Source: Terebella lapidaria (Eukaryota; Annelida; Polychaeta; Terebellida; Terebellidae). From it: a stretch of 64,000 nt of DNA. A model generated the notes under the pieces. That model saw nothing but the letters and a program-made list of their open reading frames with translations, was not told the origin of the DNA and searched no databases. The DNA lies in NCBI GenBank assembly GCA_949152475.1, contig OX424564.1:9362001-9426000 (forward strand). The letters run 5' to 3'. Shown here piece after piece: positions 35,150 to 45,900 of the stretch (positions within the stretch are counted from its first letter, which is position 1; the number at the start of each line of letters is the position of its first letter). Position numbers and translations under genes: made by a program.

Positions 35150-35383
35150 AAGTGAATGAATGATGTGAATGAATGAATGAATGAATGAATGAATGAATGG
35201 ATAAATGGTGTTTTAGGCCCTGCACTGTATGTATCTAGGCTAAATTGGGCAAGAAACCGTGTGGGACAATGAGATGAAGTAAGATATGAAACACATTCAC
35301 TGAACAGATTTCCAGGCTGAGATTCGAACCCGCGACCTGTTTGGTCTGCAGCCATACTAATACTACTAAGCTACCACTGCCCC
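35150..35383 (-). mobile_element. tRNA-derived SINE
   Basis: On the minus strand the element starts GGGGCAGTGGTAGCTTAGTA and carries a good RNA polymerase III B box (GGTTCGAATCTC). An unrelated body (GTTTCTTGCCCAATTTAGCC) follows, and it ends in a CATT-type simple tail at 35150-35200. The head is tRNA-like but does not fold as a full tRNA, so this is a SINE and not a tRNA gene. Confidence 0.85.
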
Positions 35384-35389
35384 TGACAA

Positions 35390-37260
35390 CTACCGATCTC
35401 AGGTGCTGGTATTATTCTTTATAAATAGATGCAAGGAGAGGTTTTTATTACGAAACACCGGTTCTTGTTTTTGTCCCCATTTATCATTTAGTGTTATTCA
35501 TGAGCTCATCATCATCATTGATTATTATCGGAGAGAGATGCCAATGGATGGTCATGATACTTCCAGGTTTGGTGAAATACTGCAACCAAAAATCAATAAA
35601 TCTACAGTAAAGCCAGTGAAATGTTTTCCCAGTTACCAAACTGCTAAAACCACTGTTTGTTGACCTGTTGACAGTGATGTTCATGATGTTTGCCAAACTG
35701 GTTCTTACCACATCCTTTCAGCAAATAATTCGAAATCTTCCACAGCTCTTCCCTCTAGGCCTCATTAATATACCGAGGGGACATAGGGGATACACAATCA
35801 TTTGACAAACAATCATGACTTTATCACTGAATACTAGTATTCCAAACTCGAACAATAATTCCACAAGCACCCAGCCAGCCATTTCACCACCTCTTGACTT
35901 CAGGGTTCGTTTGGTGGAGCCTCAATGTCATCATTTTAAGTCTAGTTGTGGTGCCACCAAGTGCATAGATGTCTTTACTGCTGACAACATAGATGTATCC
36001 ATGGCCCAGCTGTGAGCTTGTGAAATCACTATGATCTGTGGTTCCGTCTGAGCAGGAATACATTCTCATCATTCTGCTCTAACGCTGAGTCTGACTGAAA
36101 AATTGGATTACAGTAACGATGTAGCTGACTACCTGAGCTAAGTTTGGAATATTATACATGTGTACACGGTGTATGTACATGTACTATACTTGATTTTTCT
36201 AACTTGTCCACATCGTTTTTTGCCGATATTTCTACGATGCTTAGTGTCATCTTTCTATACCTTGGCATACTTTACTGGGAGTCAATCGGCAATTTTCTAC
36301 CAAATTTCAGACTTCTATGGCAAAAATTGAAAAACCTCAACACGAGCCATCTGTCCTATTCGCTGTATCCCAAAGTTCGCCAACATGATATTATGAGAGC
36401 TCAGAAGCTCTTTTTGTGGAAAACAAACTCCGGGAACAAAGATGGATATACGAGTCTCAATTGATGATAGACCTGGCTGGTTTTGTTTGCATTATAAGGC
36501 CTGAAAACACTGTTGCTGAATTTGAAATGCAGCAAATTTAGGATGGACGGCTCATAAGGATTTCCTCGTGATCTTACCGGGTATGTCATATTTATATTGA
36601 CAAGTCTATCAACCTACTTCTGAACATTTTGTGGAACCAAGATATTAGTTATAACTTTATTAACTTGGTGAACTTGGGGATGCAGCGAATTTAGGATGCT
36701 TGGCTCGTAGACCAAATGCTAGAGTACACTAGTAATTAGGTAAATATCTAGATCTATCAGGTTAGTCTAAGAACAGGCATTTGTCTCAGGAGAGGACACG
36801 ATGGCATTTTTATATATGATATAACCCCAACCCACGACCAAACCGTGTGCCCTCTCCAGAGACAAATGCCTGTTAATGAGGTTCCTTTTTGCCACCAGGA
36901 TCGCCACCATGTAATTCAGGTATACCGGTAGATAAACCATAGAAACAGTCTACTGTTCCAAACACATACAAAAACTTAATAGTTTTACATTAAATTTTTG
37001 TTAGTTTGTCTTCACATAATGCAGGCAATGGAAATGATGTTTTTTGTACTTCTTGGGCGTAGTAGACTGTTCTAGAGCCCCCAAAGCACATGGCATCAGC
37101 AGGAACCCCATTTACGACATGGTGACAAAAGACACATACTAAACATGCTAAATGACAAGTGAAAAGTAATCCGGTCACTATGAAAATCCAGTCACGACAT
37201 GAACATGATGAAGTTTGATTATTGTACCTTGTCACTTGTCATAAATTTCTGGTATATTCA
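35390..37260. other. Intergenic with small repeats
   Basis: No gene supported. It includes a ~100-bp inverted-repeat element at 36772-36874 and, at 36290-36590, a repeat that recurs in inverted orientation near 38490-38750 (shared words ATTTAGGA and GCAAATTTAGGA). The rest is AT-rich. Confidence 0.5.
36772..36874. mobile_element. Short inverted-repeat element (MITE-like)
   Basis: Imperfect inverted ends of about 31 bp (AACAGGCATTTGTCTC at the left, its complement GAGACAAATGCCTGTT at the right) enclose about 40 bp of AT-rich sequence. I could not define a target duplication with confidence. Confidence 0.65.
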
Positions 37261-37264
37261 GTAT

Positions 37265-37525
37265 GGAAATCGGGTCACGACATGGCGTTTGATGATTGTA
37301 ACTTGTCACTTCTCATAAATTTATGGTAGAATCAGCCACATCACTTATCACTCGTCATTTGTCATTTGACACTTGTCATTTGATATTTGTCTTTTGTTGG
37401 CACCATTTGACGCTTGGTGATTGTTATTTGACATTTGAAGCCCCATCCACGTCGCTGATTCTACCATAAATTTATGAGAAGTGACAAGTTACAATCATCA
37501 AACGCCATGTCGTGACCCGATTTCC
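37265..37525. repeat. Foldback with perfect 72-bp arms
   Basis: Arms 37265-37336 and 37454-37525 are exact reverse complements over all 72 bases, with a 117-bp loop rich in TCATTTGACACTTGTCATTT-type words. Further imperfect complementarity continues outside the arms (GGATTTACAT and GAAAATCCAG-like flanks). Absence of mismatches implies a recent origin or gene conversion. Confidence 0.92.
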
Positions 37526-37790
37526 ATAATTCAGTTACATCATTTTTCACTTGTCATTTGACACTTGTCATTTGATAAGTGTATTTTGTGGGCACCATTT
37601 GACGGTTGATGATATTTGAAGTCCTGTCCACGTGGCTGATGTCTATGACAAGTGACAAGCTACTATCATCAAACGCCATTATCATGACCGGATTTACATA
37701 CAGATTCACAGATTTGTAGATCAGTAGCCCTCAAATATGAGGTAATAATTGCTTTTCTGTTTTATATCAATATATCGGCAGTTGTCAATA

Positions 37791-37999
37791 TACTGTAAAA
37801 CGACTAATTTTGGCGGATGATTTATTTGGCGGATTTGGCGGTAGGGGAAAAACCGCAAATTAAATCGTCCGCCAAATTAACTAGATATATATTAAGCAAT
37901 ATACGGGGTGTTGAAACCGCCAAATTAAATCTCCACCAAATAACGTGGGGCTCAAAACCGCCAAATTTAATAGCCGCCAAAATTAGTCTTTTTACAGTA
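37791..37999. mobile_element. MITE with TACTGTAAAA termini
   Basis: Inverted ends begin TACTGTAAAACGACTAATTT at the left and finish in the complement (ending TTTTTACAGTA) at the right. The interior repeats GGCGGATTTGGCGG/CCGCCAAATTAAAT words. About 209 bp long and non-coding. Confidence 0.75.
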
Positions 38000-38769
38000 A
38001 AATCATCGATATAAAGCAGGCAAGCAATTATCACATATTGGGTCATTTTTTAGGGCTACAGATCAGTCAGAGTGTGAGTTTTTAGACATTAGTGAGAAAT
38101 CGGGGTTCAGGCGATAAGGCCGCCAAAGTGATCAGGCCGCCATTGATAATTATAAACTGTCGCACCAGTAACACTCATCAGTGATGGATGACGGGTGTTA
38201 TGACAGACAAGTTATGCCTGACTGATTTTGTTACCTGTGTCATTGTGGGGGTAAATCTGCTCACCTCTGCTCAAAATAATATACCGTGTAAACCCATTCA
38301 ATTTCACGTCTATTTGAGTTCCCGTTTTCACGAAATGAACATGTTGACAGCCATTTAATTTCGTGCTTGCATTTGCAAATCAATTATATTGGTTATGGAA
38401 GAAAAAATTCGCATCCAGAAATTTCATGTTCTAATAAAAATGGGAAAATCGTGAATATTAATGGACGCGAAAAATTAAGGGGTTTAGTCATTTGTTACTG
38501 GTGTCAATTTGTTATTGGGGGTACGTGTACGAGCTGTCCATCCTAAATTTGCCGCAATCCCAAATTTGCCAACAGTGCTTTCAAGTTTTGTAATGCAAAT
38601 AAAACAAAACAATTCTATTGTGGATCGAGACTCTGATATCCAATCATTGTACCAGCAATTTATTGTCCACAAACCGAGCTCCTGAGCTCTGATAATATTG
38701 AGTTGGCAAACTTTGGAATGCGGCAAATTTAGGACGTATGGCTCGTATACTCTAGATCTGATTTTTAGC

Positions 38770-40625
38770 TTACCGACCCTTTGGGCCAATAAGCTATTAT
38801 CGTGGTTTTTCGTCCGTCGTCCGGCGTCCGTCCGGATCTGTAACTTTTTTTTGGCATGATGAATTTCCCTATAAATTTGTCAGAATATACCTTAGGCCAA
38901 TATCTAAAAATGTTTTTTAAATTTTTTTGATTGAATCGTTTTTGCCGATTTGGCGGCCATTTTTGACGAAAAATTGCCAATTTTGGACTTTGGTGGCCAT
39001 TTTCTCAAAAACTGTCTGATCAGTTTTGAGATTTTTGTTTCAAAACATTCCTCTCATGTACCTCTATGATATGTATAGGTTTCGTTGCCCTTGAATCGCC
39101 GGTCTGCGTGTGGTGGCCATTTTGATTTTTTGACGGGTCTGCGAAAAAAATTTTTTTTGTCCCAAATCAAGTCACTATTCGTTTTGAGCCATTTCCAGCA
39201 AAAAATTAGGCCAAGGGCCGAAGATAGGTTACCGGACAATGTTTAATATTTTAGATGTTAGCCAGGTCACTGGTTGAATTCAAGGTCAAGAGAATATTCA
39301 GCATATATAACATTAAGCATATATCATGTCCACAGTTGATTGCTAAGCTGTAAATTCAATAATCAGAGAGATATTAGCAATTTTGTGCTGTGGCCTTGAA
39401 AATGAAGGGTCAAAGGTCGAATTCAAGGTCATTGAAATATTCAATGTATATCATTTTCTATGTCATGTCCACAATTGATTCCCAAGCCATACAGTCAATA
39501 GAGGAGCTAGATATGAGCCAGTTTGTCCTGTGACCTTGAAAATGAGGTCAGAGGTCAAATTCAAGGTCCCGGGAATATTCGGCATATATCATCTTCTATA
39601 TGTCCACAATTGATTCCTAAGCTGTAAAATCGATAATAAGTGAGATATTAGCCATTTTGTCCTGTGACCTTGAAAATGAGGTCAAAGGTCAAATTCAAGG
39701 TCATGACAATAATCTGCATATATCATTTCTATATGTTCATAATTGATTGCTAAGCTGTAAAGTCGATAACAAGCGAGATATTAGCCATTTTGTCCTGTGA
39801 CCTTGAAAATGAGGTCGAAGGTCAAATTCAAGGTCATCAGAATATTCAGTTATATCATTTCCTAAATGTCCACAATTGATTCCTTAACTGTAGAGTCGAT
39901 AATAAGCGAGATATAAGCCATTTTGTGCTCTGACCTTGAAACTGAGGTCAGAGGTCAAATTCAAGGTCACGAGAATATTCAGCATATATTATTTCCTATA
40001 TGTCCACAATTGATTCCTAAGCTGTAGAGTCGATAATAAGCGAGATATAAGCCATTTTGTGCTCTGACCTTGAAACTGAGGTCAGAGGTCAAATTCAAGG
40101 TCACAAGAATATTCAGCATATATCATTTCCTATATGTCCACAATTGATTCCTAGTCTCTAATCTCAATATCAAGTGAGATATTAGGCATAATGTGTCCCA
40201 TTATAAAGCATAGGAGAATTTAACATGGGAAAGTCCCATTTGGGCCAGTTTGGGCCAAAATGGCCCACTTCGAGCGATTCAAGCACAACGAAATTTATAG
40301 ACATCATAGGAGTACATATCAGGAGTCTTATGTATCAAAAAGAAAAAAAGTTACTGAACAGATTTTGAGAAAATGGCCGCCAAAGTCCAAAATCAGGCAT
40401 TTTTTCGCGAAAATGGCCGCCATTTTGAAAAAAATGCGAAAATCAAAAAACTAAAAAATACCTCCTTCTTGAATTATTTTTAAGTATTTTTGTGCAAAAT
40501 TTAAGAAAAATTCGCCCGTAAACAAAAAAGATAAAAATGTGGACGACGACGACGACGACGACGACAACGGACGACGGACGCAATGCCATGCCAATAGGTT
40601 ATCGGACCATAGGTCCGGTAACCAA
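38770..40625. mobile_element. Hairpin-ended repeat family, copies in both orientations
   Basis: The left end has a TAGCTTACCGACCC/GGGCCAATAAGCTA hairpin followed by CGTCCGTCGTCCGGCGTCCG. The right end is the inverse: a GACGACGACGACGACGACAA run, then GGTTATCGGACC/GGTCCGGTAACC. Between them are TTTTGACG- and AAAAATTTTTTTT-rich stretches and AGGTCA words. It is related to the better defined copy at 57097-58745. Confidence 0.7.
39288..40180. repeat. 134-bp-unit tandem array, AGGTCA-rich
   Basis: About seven diverged units begin GAATATTCAGCATATATCAT at roughly 39291, 39444, 39572, 39704, 39840, 39973 and 40107. Each also contains TCCACAATTGATTCCTAAGC, GCGAGATATAAGCCATTTTG, a GACCTTGAAA word and a direct repeat such as AGGTCAAAGGTCAAATTCAA followed by GGTCA. 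Confidence 0.92.
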
Positions 40626-41530
40626 AAAAAAAAAAAATTTTTTTTTTGACCATTGAAAATTTTTTTGGACTTAGAAAATTTCACCCAATTTTTCCTTCAT
40701 AATATGGGAGATATGCAGAATATTGGCACATTCAAATGGGAAATCATATATTGCGGTTTGAGTGGTGACCTTGAATTTGACCTTCAATGACCTTGAAAGG
40801 TCAAAACGACCTTTTTTGTCGAAAAAACAATGAATTTTGCCTTTGGTGACCATTGAAAATTTTTTGGGACTTGGAAAATTTCACCCGATTTTTCCTTCAT
40901 AATGGGAGATATGCAGAGTAATCTCATAGAATACTTTAAGATAGAGCCTAAGTATTGGCACATTCAAATGGGAAATCATATATTGCGGTTTGAGTTGTGA
41001 CCTTGAATGACCTTCAATGGCAGCGTGGGGCTGCCATTTTGATTTTTTGACGAGTCGGCAAAAAAAAATTTTTTTTGTCCCAAATCAAGTCACTATTCGT
41101 TTTGAGCCATTTCCAGCAAAAAAAAAAAAAATTTTTTTTTGACCATTGAAAATATTTTTGGACTTAGAAAATTTCACCCAATTTTTCCTTCGTAATATGG
41201 GAGATATGCAGAGTAATCTCATAGAACACTTCAAGATAGAGCCTAAGTATTGGCACATTCAAATGGGAAATCATATATTGCGGTTTGAGTTGTGACCTTG
41301 AATTTGACCTTCAATAACCTTGAAAGGTCAAAACGACCTTTTTTGTCGAAAAACGATGAATTTTGCTTTTGGTGGTCATTTTATCGAAATCTATTCAGAC
41401 TCTTTTCCTCAAAATCATGTATAAGATTATCCTTATGTACGTTTGTGATGTGTATAAGTTTTGTTGCCTTTGAATCGACTATCTGTGAAAATTTGTCATT
41501 AACAAAAAAAATCTTTCAAGATGTAACATG
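40626..41530. repeat. Further fragments of the hairpin-ended family
   Basis: Three partial, similar segments (near 40640, 40850 and 41130) share TTTTTGGACTTAGAAAATTT, TTTTTCCTTCATAATATGGG and ATATTGCGGTTTGAG. They look like tandem internal duplications within one element. Confidence 0.75.
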
Positions 41531-41904
41531 ATTTCGTATTATAGTCCATACAGAAAATGTGTTTCTATCAACATTTACGAAGATGTTATAACATATTGAT
41601 TTTAACATCTGTGTAACAATTTATATGTTTTCAGTATTCTATGCAATTCACATGATTGCCGGTAAGCTACAGCACCCTTGGTGCTATGTTTCATGGTGTT
41701 TTTTGTGTGCAAAAATGATTTTTTTCAGTTGAAGTTTTCAGGTTTTTACATGTTTTAGTTTTTATTCAATGATACACTCTTTTTCAGAGATTTAACATTA
41801 ATTAGCAAAAAGCATTATATGCTAATATGCAGCATGATCACTTTGGCGGCCTTCAGACTTATCGCGTGGTAAGATATGCATATGGCACTATTATGCTTGT
41901 GCTA

Positions 41905-41999
41905 TATGGGTTTTCCCGGTACTCGTCACCTCATCCAGGCTGAGCCTTGAGCCTTTAGGCGAGGCCTGGATGAGGTGACGAGTGCCAGGAAAACCCATA
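41905..41999. repeat. Foldback palindrome, ~36-bp arms
   Basis: The left arm (41905-41940, including TACTCGTCACCTCATCCAGG) is nearly complementary to the right arm (41963-41999), with one small mismatch zone and a 22-base loop. It lies about 730 bp upstream of the BTB gene start codon. Probably a short MITE remnant. Confidence 0.8.
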
Positions 42000-42730
42000 C
42001 CGTACGCAAGACAGTTTCATTTTCATTTTCACGCACGCTGACATGCACGCTGATACAGAGTTAAAGGCTTTTAAATAACATTCTACAACATATGAATTTA
42101 CGTAATCAAAAAAGGAGAGAGATCGGACTTGGTCTCTCAATCAGTCAATGATAACAACAAATCAGCTGATCAGCGTGCGAGAACAGTGAGTGAGATGAGA
42201 ATGAGAGTCATCTACTGTACTGATCTAGTCTACGGACTTATCCTCACAGGCTCACTATGTCAGTGGTGCTTTCAATTACCAGGTGAAAGAACACTCTGTC
42301 GTGGCAGTTTACACATGCTGTTCGACATTGTGGAGCTGTACACAATTCTTTTAGGCCAACAAAAATGTTCAGCTCTGCTGTATGACTATCCCAGCACGTG
42401 AATTGCTAAATCATTGGATTATCGCTCAACCAACTGTTGGTGCCTACTGAACACCGACAAATAATATTTTTTTAACAGGACAAGACTAAAACACTGGCCT
42501 AACTCTTGGCTTGCTTCTGCTACATCACATCTTCAAAACTTCACAGCAGTGATTCAAAACAAGTTGGAATATGACTACGTGTACAAAATAAATACTACAT
42601 GTAAATAGATCTATATAGATGCGAACGAAAAGCACAGCCATTAGCCTACATGTTACGTCTACGTGCCTACGTGGACCAGTAAGCTCCCGGTCGCTTGGCC
42701 TGGACTGTGCGGGTTACTCAGCAGTCAGCT

Positions 42731-42960
42731 ATGTCCGCTGTTGGCACCAACGCCGGGATCATGCTGCCCGGAGGCAGTCTTTGTATGGACGGCGGGAAAG
42801 TGTCACACAACTCTTTGTTCCCCACAACCAGTGCCGACTGCTTGCAGGCCTCTAACGTCAGGGAACTTAGACTTCAGAAGACTGGAAGCGGCATCTATGC
42901 ACCTGTCATTCAGTTACTGTCCCGTACAGATGAGGTCTCTCTCATGCGAGGAGATGCAAG
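42731..42960 (+). CDS. Exon 1 of BTB-BACK gene
   Basis: Residues 1-76 plus two bases. It reads MSAVGTNAGIMLPGGSLCMD and ends LSRTDEVSLMRGDA before a good donor (AAG, GTGGGT). It has no recognised domain. The local CpG and GC content is higher than in the flanks, as expected for a first exon. Its phase-2 end fits exon 2 exactly and leaves an open frame into the BTB domain. Confidence 0.7.
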
Positions 42961-45900
42961 GTGGGTAGCCGGTCATCAACGGTGTTAGAGTTCAAGTCTG
43001 TGCGATCGTGGGCGGATTTTAACAGAACGTGTGTCGAATGTGCTTATCTATTGCTTCCCATTATAATTGAATGTACCGGTAGGTCTTTATCTCGATCGGA
43101 TTACAGTTATTTTATTGAATAGCTTGGAATATACAATAAACACCCCCCCTCTGTTCAGTACTAATTGCAATCAAACCCAGGGATGTAAAATATTGCGGCC
43201 GACTTGTGAAATAATGTATCCCCGTGCACTTTATCACAGCGCCTTTGCAATATTCTACAGCAGCATCGTCAAGAATCTTGATGTTGTCGCGGCAACAACC
43301 ACAACCTGAGCCTTGTTCTGTAAGTAAGACTTGGAGCAGGTCAGCGCCAGGCCATCGCATACGCATATGTAGGCCTCCTCCCGCACATTTGGACCTGGAA
43401 AACATAAATAAAAAGGACATCGAAAGAGAAGGAAAGGGAGAAAGACAAAATAACGCAGACAATAAATAATTGAAAGCAAAATAAAAGTAAGAGCACCATT
43501 TGCTGGTTCAGTGATTCCTCCCAGAATTACATTTGGAAATAAAATGTATGAAATTTTACAGTATCTTCCAGTCAACTTATTATTATGCAAACGAGATGTG
43601 TGAAGATTCAGGCATTTTAACATATAATAAATAACTTTTGAAGAAATCAACTTTTGAAGAGAGAGAGAGAGGCGTTCTGGTGATGCCAAATCGAACGAGA
43701 AGTCTGTCAAGATGTAAACGTCTTGCGATATTGGGAGTACCCCAGACATGGGGTTGAATACATGTAAGTGTATTCAATACATTACTGAATACTTTGGAAA
43801 AACATGAATATAATACTGAATACATTTTTTTATTGATGTAATCGAATACATTACTGAATACATCTTAATGTATTCGATTACAACACTGAATACTTTTACC
43901 AAATAATTCGCACTTCCCTGTTTGTCGTTAGTAGTGATCTAGTACAAGACTTGGCGAGGGTGGTTGGGTGTCAGTTTCATGAGCACTCATGGTTGTCTCC
44001 AATGTAAATTTATATAATTTTTTGGACAGACTTCTGAGCTTGTGTACACATCCAATGATAAATTACTTATAATGTACATTTAGATGCCAGGTTTGATAAT
44101 GTGATGGAGCAACTCCATCAGGAATACCACATGTACACACTACATTATAATCACTGTAGGAACCCCCGGTCGAAACGATTACCGTAACGCGCGTTACGGT
44201 AATCAAAAACATGGCGGAAGGCCAGTCGCTTCGTATCGTCCATGTCCATTCCCAAAGAAATCACGATTTGTTTCATAAACTCGCAGCATTCATATGGGAG
44301 TTTAGACATTGTTTAACATTCAGTGAGTTGGACGATTGTCTCAACTTACGGTATGTACGTTTACTTTGCCTGAGAAAAAATGTCACTGGATTACCGTAAC
44401 GTCATCAAGTTCGACAGCTATGATTACCGTAACGTTTAGGACTGATTACGGTAACGTGAGATGTCAAAATACATATTTCAAGTGATTTAACATAGTCCGC
44501 TACAAACAGTGAGGTAACGAAAAGTCACAATTTAAAAGGCATTTCATGAATATTATTTCTTCAGAATGACCTATTTTATAGAGTAACTGATCAGATCCTA
44601 ATACTGAAAAGAATGTAGGGATCACTGCGCTGGTTTCTTCGACATATTCGATTAAAATCACAAACATTTACCTAAAATTACATAAAATATGACATTTTTC
44701 GCCCATTTTTGTGTCCATATTCACATCTTGCATCTTGTTTTCCATGCGAACGGATATGGTGACCCCCTATTTTCTTTTCAGTTTAAGGATGCTGATCAGT
44801 TATTCTATACAATGAGTCATTTTGAAGCGCTAGATTATGTTGATACACTTATTTATTTGAAAAAAAAAACTCTTTGACCCCCTCCCCTCAATGTTTGAAG
44901 CGGACTACCTTAAGTGTAAAAGTAGTGTGTGCTGCCTCCTCCAGTGCATATGACTCATAATTTAGAATAATCTTGGTCAGGATGGAACCTATAGGCTATT
45001 TGAGATAACTTATATATGTAAAATCATATTTTACGTGAATGTGCATAGCCAGGGAAAGTACCCACAGGCCAAAGGACGCACAGACACTTGTTCATTCTTA
45101 TAACAGCACATTATCTATTTTACAGCAAACATATCCGGGAAGAATTCAATTCGATAGTAACTTTTACTTTGAACAATTATTTTCAAGCCTACAAAAATAC
45201 AACATATACAACAAATACACGCATAAATGAAATAGTGATAGGTGGACGTGAAATGGCGATCTGACGAAGACGTGACCTGAGTACTTACCTTATCGGTAAG
45301 ACAAGTAGTAGTTAATAGTCATTAATAATATGAATATAATAACAATTGATGAAAAAATTGATATATTCTGTAAAGGGAGAAGTGGAGGCAAGTTGTTTTT
45401 ATCACTTTGTCCTAAATACCCAATATGTGGCCATGGTTATGTTTCATATAAATAATCGTCGCTGTAAAATAGCAAAGAAATACAAGAACACACAAACACG
45501 GAAATACAAGGCCGTACCATCAAGATTGTCGATACTGTTTATTGTGAGATGTTAGTTAATGAAATCTTATTTTCAACGCACATTCTTTAAATGTAGTACT
45601 GAAAGTAAATGGTATATTGTCCATAATTGAGAGAGAAGGGGGGGGGGGGGATATGCATTTAATTTCTGTTCGTTACCAAATCGAAGTTCAGCCAGAATTT
45701 ATAGTGTACTGGCACACAAGATAGAGCACCGGTTGGTGGATCAAAGCATTTTCGTGTGATAGTCAATACATTGTTGGACCCTCTGTGGTGCTGTATTCCG
45801 TGTTTGACCAACGATGATAACACAGCTTCAAACGGCTGTTGTAGTTCATCTGCATTGCGTATCTGAATTGAGGAAATTTGTGTCAAATATAATCATTAAC

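Larger units (their letters stand above)
38100..41880. repeat. Repeat-rich block with inverted outer flanks
   Basis: The block begins with GGCGATAAGGCCGCCAAAGT (38110) and ends with the inverted counterpart ATCACTTTGGCGGCCTT (41836). Inside are copies of the hairpin-ended repeat family in both orientations and the 134-bp tandem array. Short palindromes such as AGCACCCTTGGTGCT occur near 41670. No genes are present. Confidence 0.6.

Noticed and set aside
35290..35383. Possible tRNA gene on the minus strand
   Set aside because: A good B box is present, but the acceptor and anticodon stems do not form and a CATT-tailed SINE body follows.
42619..42968. Alternative forward frames over BTB exon 1
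   Set aside because: They do not connect in phase with the following exons; only the frame starting at 42731 joins into the BTB domain.
44211..44399. 62-codon frame as a transposase
   Set aside because: Too short and without catalytic motifs; kept only as an observation on the transposon end.
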